From Bradyrhizobium viridifuturi (GTDB lineage Bacteria; Pseudomonadota; Alphaproteobacteria; Rhizobiales; Xanthobacteraceae), in contig NZ_LGTB01000019.1 in assembly GCF_001238275.1 (NCBI RefSeq), forward strand, positions 62,001-126,000: a stretch of DNA of 64,000 nt, given 5' to 3'. Shown piece after piece: positions 16,826-24,936 of this stretch. Under the pieces are notes generated by a model. The model had not been told where the DNA came from. It saw only the letters and a list, made by a program, of their open reading frames with translations, and searched no databases. Made by a program: the position numbers and the translations under genes. Each line of letters starts with the position of its first letter. The stretch's first letter is position 1.

Positions 16826-16859
16826 ATAGGGCGGCACTCGTCAGGGAGTGCCGCCCTAT
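16826..16859 (-). terminator. 14-bp perfect hairpin downstream of wrbA
   Basis: ATAGGGCGGCACTC and its exact complement flank a six-base loop (GTCAGG). It lies 41 bases beyond the wrbA stop on the minus strand and upstream of the DUF5996 gene. No strong T-run follows, but stem perfection supports transcription termination. Confidence 0.75.
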
Positions 16860-16899
16860 CGCATCGTCATTCGGTCGGGTGCGAAACCCAACGTAAGGC

Positions 16900-17499
16900 T
16901 CAGCCGTGCAGCTTCTTCGCAGTCTCCGCGATCGCGCGGCCCTGATAGCGGGCGCCGGCAAGTTCGTTCTCGCTCGGCTGGCGACTGCCGTCGCCGCCGG
17001 TGATCGTGGTCGCGCCATACGGCGCACCGCCGGTAACCTCGTCGAGCTTCATCTGGCCAGCAAAGCCATAGTTGAGGCCGACCACGGTCATGCCGAAATG
17101 CAGCAGGTTGGTGATGATCGAGAACAGCGTGGTCTCTTGCCCCCCATGCTGGGTCGCGCTCGAAGTGAAGGCGCCGCCGACCTTGCCGTTCAGTGCGCCC
17201 CTGGCCCAGAGCCCGCCGGCCTGGTCGAGGAAGTTGGCCATCTGCGAGGCCATGCGGCCGAAGCGGGTGCCGGTGCCGACGATCACAGCATCATAGTTGG
17301 CGAGGTCGTCGATCGTGGCGATCGGCGCGGCCTGGTCGAGCTTGTAGTACGACGCCTTCGCGACCTCGGCCGGCACCAGCTCGGGCACGCGCTTGATGTC
17401 GACGCTGGCGCCGGCTTCGCGTGCGCCTTCCGCGACGGCATTCGCCATTGCTTCGATGTGACCGTAGGCGGAGTAATAGAGAACGAGAGCCTTGGCCAT
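16900..17499 (-). CDS. wrbA: NAD(P)H:quinone oxidoreductase, WrbA type
   Basis: 199 residues from ATG 17499, with AAGGAGG five bases upstream, the standard WrbA length. The flavodoxin-like FMN phosphate loop is near the N-terminus (LVLYYSAYGHIEAMANAVAE). The central GTGTRFGRMASQMANFLDQAGGLWARG and SSATQHGGQETT segments and the late GLNYGF and GATTITGGDGSRQPSENEL are diagnostic for WrbA. It performs two-electron reduction of quinones using NAD(P)H, protecting against redox cycling, in the cytoplasm. It sits downstream of pirin, separated by a hairpin, and both are divergent from a LysR gene. Confidence 0.96.
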   Translation of the reverse strand: MAKALVLYYSAYGHIEAMANAVAEGAREAGASVDIKRVPELVPAEVAKASYYKLDQAAPIATIDDLANYDAVIVGTGTRFGRMASQMANFLDQAGGLWARGALNGKVGGAFTSSATQHGGQETTLFSIITNLLHFGMTVVGLNYGFAGQMKLDEVTGGAPYGATTITGGDGSRQPSENELAGARYQGRAIAETAKKLHG

Positions 17500-17545
17500 G
17501 ATGGCCTCCTTTTGGGACTGAGTGTGGGGAGATGATTGGGGGAGG

Positions 17546-17575
17546 TGCATGCGCGGACGTCTGTCCGCGCATGCA
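17546..17575 (-). terminator. 13-bp perfect hairpin between pirin and wrbA
   Basis: TGCATGCGCGGAC, loop GTCT, then the exact complement. It starts 14 bases after the pirin stop on the minus strand and overlaps the wrbA leader. It may terminate pirin transcripts or attenuate read-through into wrbA. Confidence 0.75.
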
Positions 17576-17588
17576 GGATGAGGGGTGA

Positions 17589-18287
17589 TTACGCCGCGTC
17601 GACCAGCACGAGCTCGGCGTCCTCGAGCGCGGTGATTCTCAGCGTGGCCTCGTCGCGGATCGCGGCACCGTCGCGCGTATTGACGCGCACGCCGTTGACC
17701 TCGACGCTGCCGGCCGCAGGCACCAGATAGAGGTGACGGGCCTTGTCGGCGGAATATTCAGCGCTCTCACCGGCCTTCAGCGTGGTGGCGAGCACCCGCG
17801 CATTGGCCCGGATCGGCAGTGCATCTTCGTCGCCGTCGATACCGGAGGCGATGGTGACGAGCTTGCCGGAGCGGTTCGCCTTCGGGAACGGCTTCGAACC
17901 CCAGGTCGGCTGACCGCCTTGCGTCGTCGGCTCGATCCAGATCTGGAAGATCTTGGTCTTGGACGGCTCCAGATTGTATTCGGAGTGACGGATGCCGCTG
18001 CCGGCGCTCATCACCTGCACGTCGCCGGCTTCGGTGCGTCCCTTGTTGCCGAGCGAGTCCTGATGCGTGATCGCGCCTTCGCGAACATAGGTGATGATCT
18101 CCATGTTGGCATGCGGATGCGCCGGGAAGCCGGAATTGGGCGCGATCTCGTCGTCGTTCCACACCCGCAGCGCGCCGTGGCTGACATTGGCGGGATCGTA
18201 GTAGCTCGCGAACGAGAAGTGGTGCTTGGCCTTCAGCCAGCCGTGGTCGGCACCGCCCAGCTTCGCGAATGGTTTCAGTTCGATCAT
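17589..18287 (-). CDS. pirin-family bicupin
   Basis: 232 residues, the short pirin form (YhhW type). The first cupin contains FASYYDPANVSHGALRVWND, FPAHPHANMEIITYVREG, HQDSLGN and SAGSGIRHSEYN, giving the H-x-H ... E ... H iron site: HPH and EI, then RHSEYN. The second cupin ends with RHLYLVPAAGSVEVNGV. YhhW-like pirins show quercetin 2,3-dioxygenase activity in vitro and are redox-responsive. It is cotranscribed in orientation with wrbA and divergent from a LysR gene 117 bases away, so it is the probable LysR target. Confidence 0.93.
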   Translation of the reverse strand: MIELKPFAKLGGADHGWLKAKHHFSFASYYDPANVSHGALRVWNDDEIAPNSGFPAHPHANMEIITYVREGAITHQDSLGNKGRTEAGDVQVMSAGSGIRHSEYNLEPSKTKIFQIWIEPTTQGGQPTWGSKPFPKANRSGKLVTIASGIDGDEDALPIRANARVLATTLKAGESAEYSADKARHLYLVPAAGSVEVNGVRVNTRDGAAIRDEATLRITALEDAELVLVDAA

Positions 18288-18362
18288 GGTTTACTCCGTT
18301 CGATGCGTTGGTTTCGATCTTGTTGACCCCTTGGATATGCCGCCGGCTGTGGTATAGAAATA

Positions 18363-18387
18363 GAAACTATTGAAACTCATTGTTTCC
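18363..18387. promoter_or_regulatory. GAAACT repeats in pirin/LysR divergent promoter
   Basis: GAAACT occurs at 18363-18368 and again at 18372-18377 (9-base period), followed by the inverted GTTTC at 18382-18386. It lies just upstream of the LysR start, within the AT-rich part of the shared promoter. Direct and inverted half-sites with this spacing are plausible for a LysR tetramer, but binding is inferred. Confidence 0.45.
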
Positions 18388-18403
18388 AAATTGGGTCGAC
18401 GCC

Positions 18404-19317
18404 ATGTCGAAACTGCCGGACTTCGAGGCACTCGCGATCTTCGCAAAAGTCGTGGAATTGCGGTCGTTTGCCGCCGCCGCGACCGAACTCTCGCTGTCCA
18501 AAGCGACGGTGTCGAAGGCAGTCAGCCGGCTCGAGGAGCGGCTCGGCGCGCGGCTGTTCAACCGCACCTCGCGGCGGCTGGCGCTGACCGACGCCGGGCA
18601 GAAATTGTCCGAGCGCGCCGCGCGGCTGCTGGCCGATGGCGAAGCGTGGAGAACGAGGCGCTGGCGCAATCGACCACGCCGCGCGGCCTGGTGCGGCTCG
18701 CGGTCCCGATGAGCTTCGGCATCAAGACCGTGGCGCCGCTGCTGCCGGAATTCATGGAGGCCTATCCGGAGGTCGCGATCGACCTGCATCTGAACGACGC
18801 CACCGTCGACCTGATCGGTGAAGGCTTTGATGCGGGACTGCGCATCGCGCGGCTGCCTGACTCCTCGCTGATCGCGCGGCGGCTGTGCGGCATGCCGCGC
18901 TACACCGTGGCGGCGCCGTCCTACCTGAAGCGCTATGGGCGGCCGACCCATCCGATGCACCTCGCCGAGCACAAATGCTTCGGTTACGCCTATCTCTCGA
19001 CCCAGGGCGTCTGGCACTACACCAACGCATCGGGCGAGCAGGCGAGCGTGCGTCCGGCCGGCCAGCTGCGCGTCAACAATGGTGAGGCCGTGATACCCGC
19101 GCTGCTCGCCGGTCTCGGCATCGCCGATCTGCCCGACTTCATCGTCGGCGATGCGATCGCGCGCGGCGAGGTCGAGGTGATCCTGAAGGGCTGGAAGCAG
19201 CCCGAGGGCGCCGTGCATCTCGTCACGCCGCCCGGTGGCCCGCGGCCCGCCCGCGTCGAGGTGTTGGCGGATTTCCTCGCCAAGCATTTCGCCAAGGGCC
19301 GCGCGCAGCGCAAGTAG
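18404..19317 (+). pseudogene. LysR-family regulator, frameshifted
   Basis: Starts at ATG 18404 (MSKLPDFEALAIFAKVVELR), with the helix-turn-helix SFAAAATELSLSKATVSKAV and LGARLFNRTSRRLALTDAG intact. Around 18643-18650 the frame breaks: one added G turns GEAWRTRR into GEAVENEALAQSTTPRGLVRL, after which the complete effector domain (VAPLLPEFMEAYPEVAIDL, GFDAGLRIARLPDSSL) runs to 19317. Restored length is about 304 residues, normal for the family. It is divergent from pirin-wrbA and is their likely regulator. The break is probably a sequencing deletion, because both halves are perfectly conserved in style. Confidence 0.85.
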
Positions 19318-19543
19318 AGGGCCACGGGCCGCGCAAATAGCGGGCCGCGCAGCGCAACGGCCGCGCTCGGCGGAGACCACGGAATCCCTCGCGATGGCTC
19401 AACGCTGCGTGAGCCGTCACATTCGTGTCATCCCTTTTAAATTGTATAGATTGTGTGAACTAACCCATGATCGTGGGCAGGCGCGATCGTCTATCTCTTC
19501 ATCCCGAACCTGTTGCCGCAAAGCACATTTTCGGAGGAACCAG

Positions 19544-22015
19544 ATGATTGATCTGACCAAGCATGATTTCACGTCATTGTCGGTGAAGGATCTGCTCGAT
19601 GCCCGCGAGGCCTATCACGTGCATCTGGCCCATCTGCAATCAGTCTACGCCACGGCGATCGGCCGCTATCTGATCCGCGACAACGACCGCAACGCGACGG
19701 AGCGGCGGCATCATTCCAAGCCTCAGGCGCTCGGACCGCGCACGCTGTTCAACTCGTCGGTCAAGGACTGGTCGTGGCCCTGCATCCTCGTCTTCGTCCG
19801 CGACTGGATGAAGCGCTCCGAGCTGAAGGACCATCCGGAAAAGCAGGACCAGCTGGTGCCGCCGTTCCTGTATCTGCCTGATGGTCGCGTCGTGCCGACC
19901 TGCGTCGTCAAGGTCGATCCGAACGAGGGCAGCCCCGGCGTCGTCGATCCGCCGATGTTCAAGAGCGATCTGGTTGGCGGCGGCTTCCCGGTCCAGACCA
20001 TGATCCAGGGCAAGATCCATCGCGGCTCGATCGGCTGTCTCGTCACCAATGGCGAGACCGTGTTCGCGCTCTCCAACCGCCACGTGGTCGGCGCGGCAGG
20101 ACGCGAGATCTTCGCCGGCTTCAAGAACACCAACCGGCGCCTCGGCGTCAGCGATGCGCTGCAACTCGGCAAGCGCGCCTTCAGCGACGTCTATCCCGGC
20201 TGGCCCGGCTCGCGGGTGGTGGCCAATCTCGATGCCGGACTGATCCGCGTCGACGACATCAAGGGCTGGACCGCGCAGGTCTATGGCGTCGGCCAGGTCG
20301 GCGACGTCGTCGATCTCAACGTCGGCACCTTCCGCCTCGAGATCATCAACCAGCCGCTGATCGCCTTCGGCGCGACCAGCGGATTGATGAAGGGCAAGAT
20401 CATCGGCCTGTTCTATCGCTACAAGACCGTCGGCGGCATGGAATATGTCAGCGACTTCGTGATCGGCCCGCGCGACGGCAACACGCCGCTCAACAACTAT
20501 CCCGGCGATTCCGGCACGGTCTGGTTTCTCGACGACCCGGACGCGAGGAGGAACGCTAGTGGTGCGCGCATCCTCAGCCCGCTGGCGCTCGAATGGGGCG
20601 GCCAGGAATTGTTTGGGTCAGGCGGCAAGGTCCCGATGCAGGTCGCGCTCGGCATCTGCATGGCGACGCTGTGCCGCGAGCTCGATGTCGAGCTGATCGG
20701 CGACTGGAACGCCGGCCACACCGAGTATTGGGGCGAATGGGGACACGTCAAGATCGGCGCCTACGCGACCGCCCTGATCGATGCGAAGCTTCCCAAGCTC
20801 TCGGCCATGATGGACGCCAATTCCGACAATATCGGCCTCGACGACAAGCTGCTTGCCGACCTCAAGCCATATCAGCACGGCACGTTCGCGCCGCTCGCCG
20901 ACGTTGCCGACCTGGTCTGGCGCTTCACCCGGCACACCGACGAAAGCAACCATTTCGCCGACATGGACAAGCCGGGCAAGGACGGCAAGACGCTGCTCGA
21001 TCTCTGTGCCGAATCGACGCGCAACGTCGATCCGAAAGTCTGGAACGACTATTACGACGGGATCGGCGAGGACCGGCGGGGCGCGCTGCCGTTCCGGGTC
21101 TGGCAGATCTTCGACGAGATGGTCGGGTACGCCGCCGCCAACAAGAAGCTGGAGTTCGTCTGCGCCGCGGGCATCGTCGCGCATTACATCGGCGATGCCT
21201 GCCAGCCGCTGCACATTTCGCAATTCCACCACGGTCTCGATCCGAACGACAAGAAGCACGCCAAGGTGCACAGCGTGTACGAGACCACGATGATCGGCCG
21301 TCACGGCAAGGATCTCATCAAGATGATCCCTGGCGCCAAGACCAGCGACGTCGCGGAGATCGCGCCGGGCGCAACCCCGACCGGCCGCGATGCCGCGGTC
21401 GCCGTGGTCGCGCTGATGCAGCGCACCGTGAAGCGGCTGCCGCCGATGACGATCGTCAACCTGTTCAACTCGCACATGGGAAGCGGCCAGGTCGACGTGA
21501 TGTGGTCGAAGCTGAAGGATGCCACCGCGGCCTGCATGCAGGACGGTGCCAAGACACTTGCGAGAGTCTGGGAAGCGGCATGGCGCGCCGGCTCGGGTGA
21601 AGATCGCGGGCAGGGCGGCAAGTTCGATCAGGGCAGCCTGAGCAAGCTCTACAACGATCCGAGCTTCCTGCCGGCGTATCAGCTTCAGCAGCTCACGCTG
21701 GACGCCGACGACCACATCGTGCCGGCCGGCGGAAGCGGAGCGCGGCGCCGGAGTGCGACAATCGCACGCGGCGCGCGCCCGCCAGCCGCCAACAAGGCAG
21801 CCAAAAAGGCGGCTAAGAGCACGGCCAGGAATAAGGCCAAGAATGCGGCCAAGAGTACGGCCAGGAGAGCGCCCAGGAAGGCCGTCGCGCGCAAACGTCC
21901 GGCTGCGACCACTCCGGTCCGCCGCGCAGCCGCCAGCAAGAAGACCGCGACCAAGCGCGGTGCAGCCAGGAAGCGGTCGGTCGCAAGGAGACACAAGGCG
22001 TCGCGCAAGCATTAG
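19544..22015 (+). CDS. trypsin-like protease fused to S1/P1-nuclease-like zinc domain with basic H1-like tail
   Basis: 823 residues from ATG 19544, with GGAGG six bases upstream. Residues 1-145: uncharacterised N-terminal region. About 150-385: chymotrypsin-fold protease, with LSNRHVVG (His180), NLDAGL (Asp230) and YPGDSGTVWF (Ser323). About 396-700: zinc-dependent phospholipase C / S1-P1 nuclease fold. It opens YWGEWGHVKIG (Trp396, His401), then ADLVW (Asp456), NHFADMD (His470), AHYIGDACQPLH (His547, Asp551, His557) and VHSVYE (His576, Glu580). These align with the nine S1/P1 zinc ligands (Trp1, His6, Asp45, His60, His116, Asp120, His126, His149, Asp153), with only the last changed to Glu. 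Residues about 730-823 are Lys/Arg/Ala-rich. No signal peptide is visible, so the protein appears cytosolic, unlike known S1/P1 enzymes. Monocistronic. Substrate and role are unknown; the domain calls are firm. Confidence 0.88.
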   Translation: MIDLTKHDFTSLSVKDLLDAREAYHVHLAHLQSVYATAIGRYLIRDNDRNATERRHHSKPQALGPRTLFNSSVKDWSWPCILVFVRDWMKRSELKDHPEKQDQLVPPFLYLPDGRVVPTCVVKVDPNEGSPGVVDPPMFKSDLVGGGFPVQTMIQGKIHRGSIGCLVTNGETVFALSNRHVVGAAGREIFAGFKNTNRRLGVSDALQLGKRAFSDVYPGWPGSRVVANLDAGLIRVDDIKGWTAQVYGVGQVGDVVDLNVGTFRLEIINQPLIAFGATSGLMKGKIIGLFYRYKTVGGMEYVSDFVIGPRDGNTPLNNYPGDSGTVWFLDDPDARRNASGARILSPLALEWGGQELFGSGGKVPMQVALGICMATLCRELDVELIGDWNAGHTEYWGEWGHVKIGAYATALIDAKLPKLSAMMDANSDNIGLDDKLLADLKPYQHGTFAPLADVADLVWRFTRHTDESNHFADMDKPGKDGKTLLDLCAESTRNVDPKVWNDYYDGIGEDRRGALPFRVWQIFDEMVGYAAANKKLEFVCAAGIVAHYIGDACQPLHISQFHHGLDPNDKKHAKVHSVYETTMIGRHGKDLIKMIPGAKTSDVAEIAPGATPTGRDAAVAVVALMQRTVKRLPPMTIVNLFNSHMGSGQVDVMWSKLKDATAACMQDGAKTLARVWEAAWRAGSGEDRGQGGKFDQGSLSKLYNDPSFLPAYQLQQLTLDADDHIVPAGGSGARRRSATIARGARPPAANKAAKKAAKSTARNKAKNAAKSTARRAPRKAVARKRPAATTPVRRAAASKKTATKRGAARKRSVARRHKASRKH

Positions 22016-22045
22016 GATCTGCGCGTAGCGACGGCCGAGGTCGTA

Positions 22046-22080
22046 GCGGCGTCGAAAGTGATCGAGACCTTCGACGCCGC
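22046..22080 (+). terminator. 11-bp hairpin after the protease-nuclease gene
   Basis: GCGGCGTCGAA and its exact complement TTCGACGCCGC enclose a 13-base loop, 30 bases after the stop codon. No T-run follows. The rest of 22016-22341 (326 bases) contains no gene I can support; it should carry the promoter of the small Cys-containing protein. Confidence 0.55.
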
Positions 22081-22341
22081 AGTTCGTTCGCAGTCATGCG
22101 GCTGTGCCGGAGTTTTCAAAATTTGTTGCAGACGACAGCGCGCGGTTGATCGCCGCGGTGAAGAAGATCGGCAGGTCGAATAGGGAACCTGAGCCGTGTG
22201 CCTTCACATTTAGTTGTCCGCAACCTCGTTCCTTGCAACGATCCTTGGCCGCATTCATTTGCCAGCCTGAAGCAAATCGCCGCGCGGAACCCCGCGCGTG
22301 CGCGGATCAAATTGAACTCAAATCGAACAAGGGCACCGGGC

Positions 22342-22710
22342 ATGCAGACGCAGCGGATTGTTCTGAGCATAGCGATCGCGATCGGCGGCCTCGCTGCCGC
22401 AGCTCCTGCGCTGTCGCAGGAGTATCGCGGAACCTGGGAACAGCAGATGGCGTGCACGCCGGATGTGTGGCGACTCTGCGGCGACCAGATTCCCGACACC
22501 AACCGGATTGTCGCCTGCCTGCGGCAGAACACACCGCAACTTTCCAGCGGCTGCCGAGCGGTATTCGAGTCCAATGCCAGCGCGCAGCAGCCGCAGACCC
22601 AGGGGCGCGCATTGCAGCACCCGGAGATGCAGCAACGGCCGCGCGCGCCGCAGCAGATCCAGCCGGCCCCGGTCGCACCGCCGCTGCCGGCGCCCGATGA
22701 TGAGGATTAA
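22342..22710 (+). CDS. small secreted Cys-containing protein, Gln/Pro-rich tail
   Basis: 122 residues from ATG 22342, preceded by AAGGG. Signal peptide 1-26 (MQTQRIVLSIAIAIGGLAAA to ALSQ). The mature part has four cysteines: QQMACTPDVWRLCGDQIPDT, IVACLRQNTPQLSSGCRAVF. The C-x7-C ... C-x11-C pattern followed by VF resembles a single eukaryotic-type Cys-rich GLG1-like repeat, which is common in small rhizobial secreted proteins. The C-terminal half is low-complexity Q/P-rich (QQPQTQGRALQHPEMQQRP) and ends acidic, DDED. Function is unknown. The stop is 3 bases from the end of the convergent ybaK-like gene. Confidence 0.8.
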   Translation: MQTQRIVLSIAIAIGGLAAAAPALSQEYRGTWEQQMACTPDVWRLCGDQIPDTNRIVACLRQNTPQLSSGCRAVFESNASAQQPQTQGRALQHPEMQQRPRAPQQIQPAPVAPPLPAPDDED

Positions 22711-22713
22711 TCC

Positions 22714-23180
22714 TCAGGGCCTGACTTCGCAGACATCGACCCACTCCGCCGCGGTCAGCTCCGCCATCCTGTCGGGCGTGATCCGCACCGCGCTGTGGGT
22801 CGAGCCCGCGGCCGGCACCACGACGTCGAATGCCTTCAGCGATACATCGCAATAGACCGGCAGCGGCGTCTTCAGACCGAACGGGCAGACGCCGCCGACT
22901 TCATGACCGGTGATCTCGGCGACCTCGTCGAGGCCGAGCATCTTCGGCTTGCCGCCGAACGCTGCCTTCACCTTCTTGTTGTCCATCCGCGACGTCCCGG
23001 CGGCGACGATCAGCACCACGCGGTCGCCGACCCGCAGGCTCAGCGTCTTGGCGATCCGCGCCGGCTCGACGCCATAGGCCTCCGCCGCCAGCACGACGGT
23101 CGCGGAGCTTGTGGTGGATTCGATCACGGAGATATCGGGCGCTTCTCGGCGAAGAAGGCACGGACGGACTCGATGCTCAT
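22714..23180 (-). pseudogene. YbaK/EbsC-family aminoacyl-tRNA deacylase, frameshifted near the start
   Basis: From ATG 23180 the sequence reads MSIESVRAFFAEK and then loses frame at about 23141. One added G gives AEKAPDISVIESTTSSATVV, and the frame then continues to the stop at 22714. The body has AAEAYGVEPARIAKTLSLRV, the conserved Lys in KTL, and TGHEVGGVCPFGLKTPLPVYCD, the signature of YbaK/ProX trans-editing proteins that hydrolyse mischarged tRNA (often Cys-tRNAPro or Ala-tRNAPro). Restored length is 155 residues, normal for the family. Probably a sequencing deletion in a functional gene. Confidence 0.85.
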
Positions 23181-23201
23181 GAAGTTCAGGACTCTTGCTA
23201 G

Positions 23202-23944
23202 TCAGGATTTGGCAGACACCAGGGCAGGAAGCTCGGAGAGACCATGGATCCGGTGATCGGGCATGACGCCGAGCTCGTCCATCTGGGTACGCAGCGCCTT
23301 GAACATCGTCAATGGGGCAACCGTCTCGCTCTCGACGCAGGCCAGCGCCATCGCTTCCGGTGTTACCCGCTCGATCCAGGCGACACTGAGTCCAAACGCC
23401 TTGGCGCCGCAGGCGTCCCACGGATTGGAGGAGATGAACAGCACCTCCGCGGGCGGCACTTTCAACACCTCCTCGATCAGCGTGTAGGCCTCCGGCGCCG
23501 GCTTGAACACCTTGTGGGCATCGACGCTGATGGTCGCATCGAGCAGACGGTCGAGCCCCGAATTGCGCACCAGCGCGTTCAGCATGTCAGGGCTGCCGTT
23601 GGAGAGGATCGCGAGCTTCTTGTCCTTCATCGCCTCGAGCGCCGCGACGGCATCCGGATACAGCGCCAGATGCTGATACTTGTCGATGATGCGCCCAAAG
23701 GTCGCCTCGTCATATTGCAGGCCGAGGCAGCGCAGCGTGTAGGCGAGGGAGTCGCGGGTCGCCGTGGCAAAGTCCTGGTAGCGCCGCATCAGCGTGCGCA
23801 GCCAGGAATATTCGAGCTGCTTGAGGCGCCAGACCTGCGTGATGATGTCGCCATAACCGGGGAATGCATCCTCGGTGACATCGGCCACCGACTGCACGTC
23901 GTAGAGCGTACCGTAGGCGTCGAAGAGATTGCTTTGATTGTCAT
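23202..23944 (-). pseudogene. haloacid dehalogenase type II (HAD superfamily), frameshifted at codon 7
   Basis: The start ATG at 23944 overlaps the stop of the upstream dienelactone hydrolase (ATGA), strong evidence for translational coupling. It reads MTIKAI and then needs one extra base near 23926 to give FDAYGTLYDV, the HAD motif I with catalytic Asp. Then follow LAILSNGSPDMLNALV (motif II Ser), DAHKVFKPAPEAYTLIEE (motif III Lys) and VLFISSNPWDACGAKAFG (motif IV). The pattern is that of (S)-2-haloacid dehalogenase, which makes 2-hydroxyacids. Restored length is 247 residues. The break is likely a sequencing error. Confidence 0.88.
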
Positions 23945-24777
23945 TGTGGTCTCTCTTGCCCGCCGATCGTCGAATACAGGAATTTCCGCAAGGCGTCGAC
24001 GGATTGGTCGCGGGCCGCCTCGTTGAATTCGAGGTGATGACCGAGCTGCTGCGCGGGAGTGCTGTAGCGCGGGACGTCGAAATCATGATGGGCGCCGGGA
24101 TAGACGGTGATCGCGATCGGGATTCCCTTGTCCTTCTCGCGCGCCATGCCCCAGTCGTCACGGCCCTCGGCAAGGTTGCGGCACGCGATCGCGGGCGCCC
24201 AGTCGTCGAGCTCGCCGACCAGGATCAGCGTCGGCACCGTCATGTTGCCCTTGACCCCACCGCATAGCGGATAGAAGCCGATCGCAGCGCGAAATTTGTC
24301 CTTCGATGAGCTTTCGATCTGGCCGCGCTCCACCGCGAGCAGCGCCAGTGTCGCGCCCCGGGAAAATCCCAGCACGGCCACCCGGCTCGGGTCGACCGAC
24401 GGCTGTCCGACAAGATAGTCGAGCGCGCGGTACGCATCATACAATGTCGACGGCGGCAGTCCGCCGGTGCACGCGCTCGTGATGCCGCGCGTTCCGAAGC
24501 GGTCGATCGTCAGGGCGACATAGCCCCATTCGGCGAGCCGCTTGCCCCAGCGCTCGTCGACCCCCCACCAACCGCCGCCGCAGCCGTGCATCAGCACGAC
24601 TGCGGGCGAGGGACCCGGACCATCGGGCACGCGCAGAAAGCCCTGCAATGCCTGGGGTCCCGCCAGCGGGCTTTCGAATTCGACGAGGCGCGGCGCATGA
24701 TCGGCCGCCCGCGCAGCGAGCGAGCCGAAGCTCCAGAGGATGAGTGCGGCGAGGGCAAGTCCGGTGAAGCTGGTCAT
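23941..24777 (-). CDS. secreted dienelactone-hydrolase-family alpha/beta hydrolase
   Basis: 278 residues. Signal peptide 1-24 (MTSFTGLALAALILWSFGSL to ARAA). The alpha/beta hydrolase fold shows VVLMHGCGGGWW for the oxyanion loop, GFSRGATLALLA for the nucleophile elbow (G-x-S-x-G; Ser where DLH has Cys), LILVGELDDWAP for the acid and YPGAHHDFDVP for the histidine. This is the extended DLH-like group seen in many periplasmic esterases. It precedes the haloacid dehalogenase with a four-base ATGA overlap, so the two are translationally coupled. They may act together on halogenated acids or lactones (inference). Confidence 0.9.
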   Translation of the reverse strand: MTSFTGLALAALILWSFGSLAARAADHAPRLVEFESPLAGPQALQGFLRVPDGPGPSPAVVLMHGCGGGWWGVDERWGKRLAEWGYVALTIDRFGTRGITSACTGGLPPSTLYDAYRALDYLVGQPSVDPSRVAVLGFSRGATLALLAVERGQIESSSKDKFRAAIGFYPLCGGVKGNMTVPTLILVGELDDWAPAIACRNLAEGRDDWGMAREKDKGIPIAITVYPGAHHDFDVPRYSTPAQQLGHHLEFNEAARDQSVDALRKFLYSTIGGQERPQ

Positions 24778-24936
24778 GAACCACCTCCGAAGCTTGCCGA
24801 CGATGATACTCCGTCAGATCATGACGCGCTTCTACGGAATCGCATCATGATCTCATCTCTTTTTGTTTGACCATGGTCTCCGCGCAGACGCTTCGCGCTT
24901 GTCGCGGGGGAAACCCGCTTCGCAGTTGGACCGTGC

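Noticed and set aside
18404..19317. Programmed frameshift in the LysR gene
   Set aside because: No slippery heptamer at the break, and the same one-base-loss pattern appears in many unrelated genes.
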